Source: Fragilariopsis cylindrus CCMP1102 (taxonomy: Eukaryota; Bacillariophyta; Bacillariophyceae; Bacillariales; Bacillariaceae). From it: 32,888 nt of DNA. A program made the translations under genes and the position numbers. The notes below the pieces were generated by a model. It ran no database searches. It was not told the origin of the DNA and saw nothing but the letters and a program-made list of their open reading frames with translations. Below, piece after piece: positions 31,801-32,888 of this stretch. Positions within the stretch are counted from its first letter, which is position 1. Each line of letters starts with the position of its first letter. The DNA lies in assembly GCA_900095095.1 (NCBI GenBank), contig FMBT01000246.1, positions 1-32,888 on the forward strand, read 5' to 3'.

Positions 31801-32604
31801 ATGTTGGCAACTGCATCATTATCGATTGTCCTTCCGGGCGACGATGTTACAGATAAAATCCAGCCAACGTCGGCAAAAAAAAAGCCAAAACTTGGAATAG
31901 GTCTTCGATGTAGCGGCAGTGACAATGATGGTGATGGTGATGATAATAGAGTGTTTGCAACCTGTTCTGGGCGGCTCGTACAACGTTCCAATACATATTA
32001 TGTAAAACAAAATATTCAACGTTATCGTCCATTTCAAGAAGATCGTGTTGTTGGTATTGTAGAAGATAGAGTTGCAAGTGATGGGACCGGTGGTGATATA
32101 TACAGAGTCAATATTGGTGGACCACATCCTGCTTTATTAAATAATCTAAGCTTTGAGGGTGCAACTAAACGTAACAAACCGAATTTCTCAGCTGGGAAAC
32201 TTATCTATGCACGGATTGAAACGATCCCTCCAGCTATGGATCCAACACTTTCTTGTCAACTTGGACCTAATGATGCTGGCGTGCCAAGGAAGGATTGGAT
32301 GACGAATGAAGGAACATATGGAGAATTAAAGGGTGGAACATGTCGGAAAATACCTCTTGGATTAGCACGTGAACTTTTGTATCCCGGTAACTTAGTATTG
32401 CTTGAATTGAGCAAGTCAATAGCATTTGAGATGTGTGTAGGCGTGAATGGATTTTTATGGGTTCATAGCTCACGACCAGAATATACAATTCTGATCCTTA
32501 ATGCGATAATGAATAGTCAAGTATTAACAGAGGCACAGGTAATAGGGATGGTGAAGGCTTTAGTTGACACAGTAAAACGACAAATAGAAGACAACGAGGA
32601 TTAG
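31801..32604 (+). CDS. RRP40: Exosome complex cap subunit RRP40 (EXOSC3)
   Basis: A single exon of 267 aa. RRP40 is one of three S1/KH cap proteins on the exosome, the 3'-5' RNA degradation machine of nucleus and cytoplasm. An N-terminal domain starts with IVLPGDDV. The S1 domain includes the text RYRPFQEDRVVGIVEDR, YRVNIGGPHPALLNNLSFEGATKRNKPNF (read as two adjoining stretches) and GKLIYARIE. The KH part includes IAFEMCVGVNGFLWV, matching the family's G-x-N-G motif. LSFEGATKRN is highly characteristic of RRP40. An insert (GDNDGDGDD-like acidic run) near residue 40 is not typical. The start is the first ATG after stops. Length fits the family (about 240-275 aa). Confidence 0.95.
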   Translation: MLATASLSIVLPGDDVTDKIQPTSAKKKPKLGIGLRCSGSDNDGDGDDNRVFATCSGRLVQRSNTYYVKQNIQRYRPFQEDRVVGIVEDRVASDGTGGDIYRVNIGGPHPALLNNLSFEGATKRNKPNFSAGKLIYARIETIPPAMDPTLSCQLGPNDAGVPRKDWMTNEGTYGELKGGTCRKIPLGLARELLYPGNLVLLELSKSIAFEMCVGVNGFLWVHSSRPEYTILILNAIMNSQVLTEAQVIGMVKALVDTVKRQIEDNED

Positions 32605-32605
32605 T

Positions 32606-32715
32606 TTAGTTCGGGGAAAAACGATGGAATTTGTTTTTCTGGAACTCAAACTCAAGGACATAATGAGTAAATGTACAACCAAAGTGAACTGGCTCATCGA
32701 AATTCTTGACCATGA
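32606..32715 (-). CDS. Possible terminal exon of a minus-strand gene entering from the right
   Basis: On the minus strand, after a TTATGCAG acceptor-like site, the frame reads MVKNFDEPVHFGCTFTHYV and then LEFEFQKNKFHRFSPN, ending in TAA at 32606-32608, two bases past the RRP40 stop. The composition is protein-like (alternating aromatic and charged residues), but there is no family match and only 36 codons. A short upstream region also has codon-like sequence. It could equally be chance. Confidence 0.25.
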
Positions 32716-32888
32716 CTGCATAACGGTACATGTACTACCAAGATTCTTCAAATAAACTTTAGAACCTTTAATTCGACTACAACATTCGCACTTTTGTCCT
32801 TCTCGAGTTTTACGGTTTACGATGTAGAATCCATGTAGAAAATTTACACCCGCTAAGAAGCTCCTACTCCTTCAATTTGGAAAAAGCA

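Noticed and set aside
1..32888. tRNA, rRNA or CRISPR features
   Set aside because: No cloverleaf with the expected T-arm, no rRNA-like conserved blocks, and no regularly spaced direct repeats with unique spacers were found by eye.

Overview
This is a nuclear window from a eukaryote, most likely a stramenopile alga and plausibly a diatom. The supports are short GT-AG introns (about 70-230 nt), AT-rich intergenic DNA, a 450-aa alpha-tubulin, typical eukaryotic housekeeping genes and, more weakly, a long low-complexity LRR-like protein of a style common in diatoms. The taxon is an inference. I found no rRNA, tRNA, CRISPR or bacterial-type operon.

Layout. Left edge: the 3' end of an unidentified gene (+), then convergent DPH6 (diphthine-ammonia ligase with two RidA-like domains, -). 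Positions 3413-6414: a tandem pair of related six-helix membrane proteins I cannot assign to a family. 7696-10443: a 915-aa, mostly disordered protein with an F-box-like segment. Then come a small coiled-coil gene (-), RPAC2/RPC19 (RNA polymerase I/III subunit, +), a possible ATP-grasp protein (-), an ALDH2-type aldehyde dehydrogenase (+), an FGGY carbohydrate kinase with an N-terminal signal peptide (+) that runs into a broken ribulose-phosphate 3-epimerase domain, alpha-tubulin (-), a one-helix protein with a Cys-containing tail (-), an AP-1-like clathrin adaptor sigma subunit (+), a CHY/RING ubiquitin ligase (-), an UNC50 homologue (+), an LRR-like protein (-) and the exosome subunit RRP40 (+). 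A ~263-bp element with long imperfect terminal inverted repeats lies at 26002-26264.

The genes are mostly unrelated housekeeping functions. Two groups hang together. The kinase and epimerase would act in sequence (ribulose -> Ru5P -> Xu5P) and look like one fused protein. The two membrane proteins are tandem paralogues.

A striking feature is a set of frame breaks confined to three loci (DPH6: 2, second membrane paralogue: 3, kinase-epimerase: 7). Each is explained by one missing base, mostly next to a homopolymer. With those bases allowed for, each locus gives a length divisible by three. This points to consensus errors or very recent single-base losses rather than old pseudogenes. All exon-intron structures were inferred by eye from splice motifs and frame continuity.
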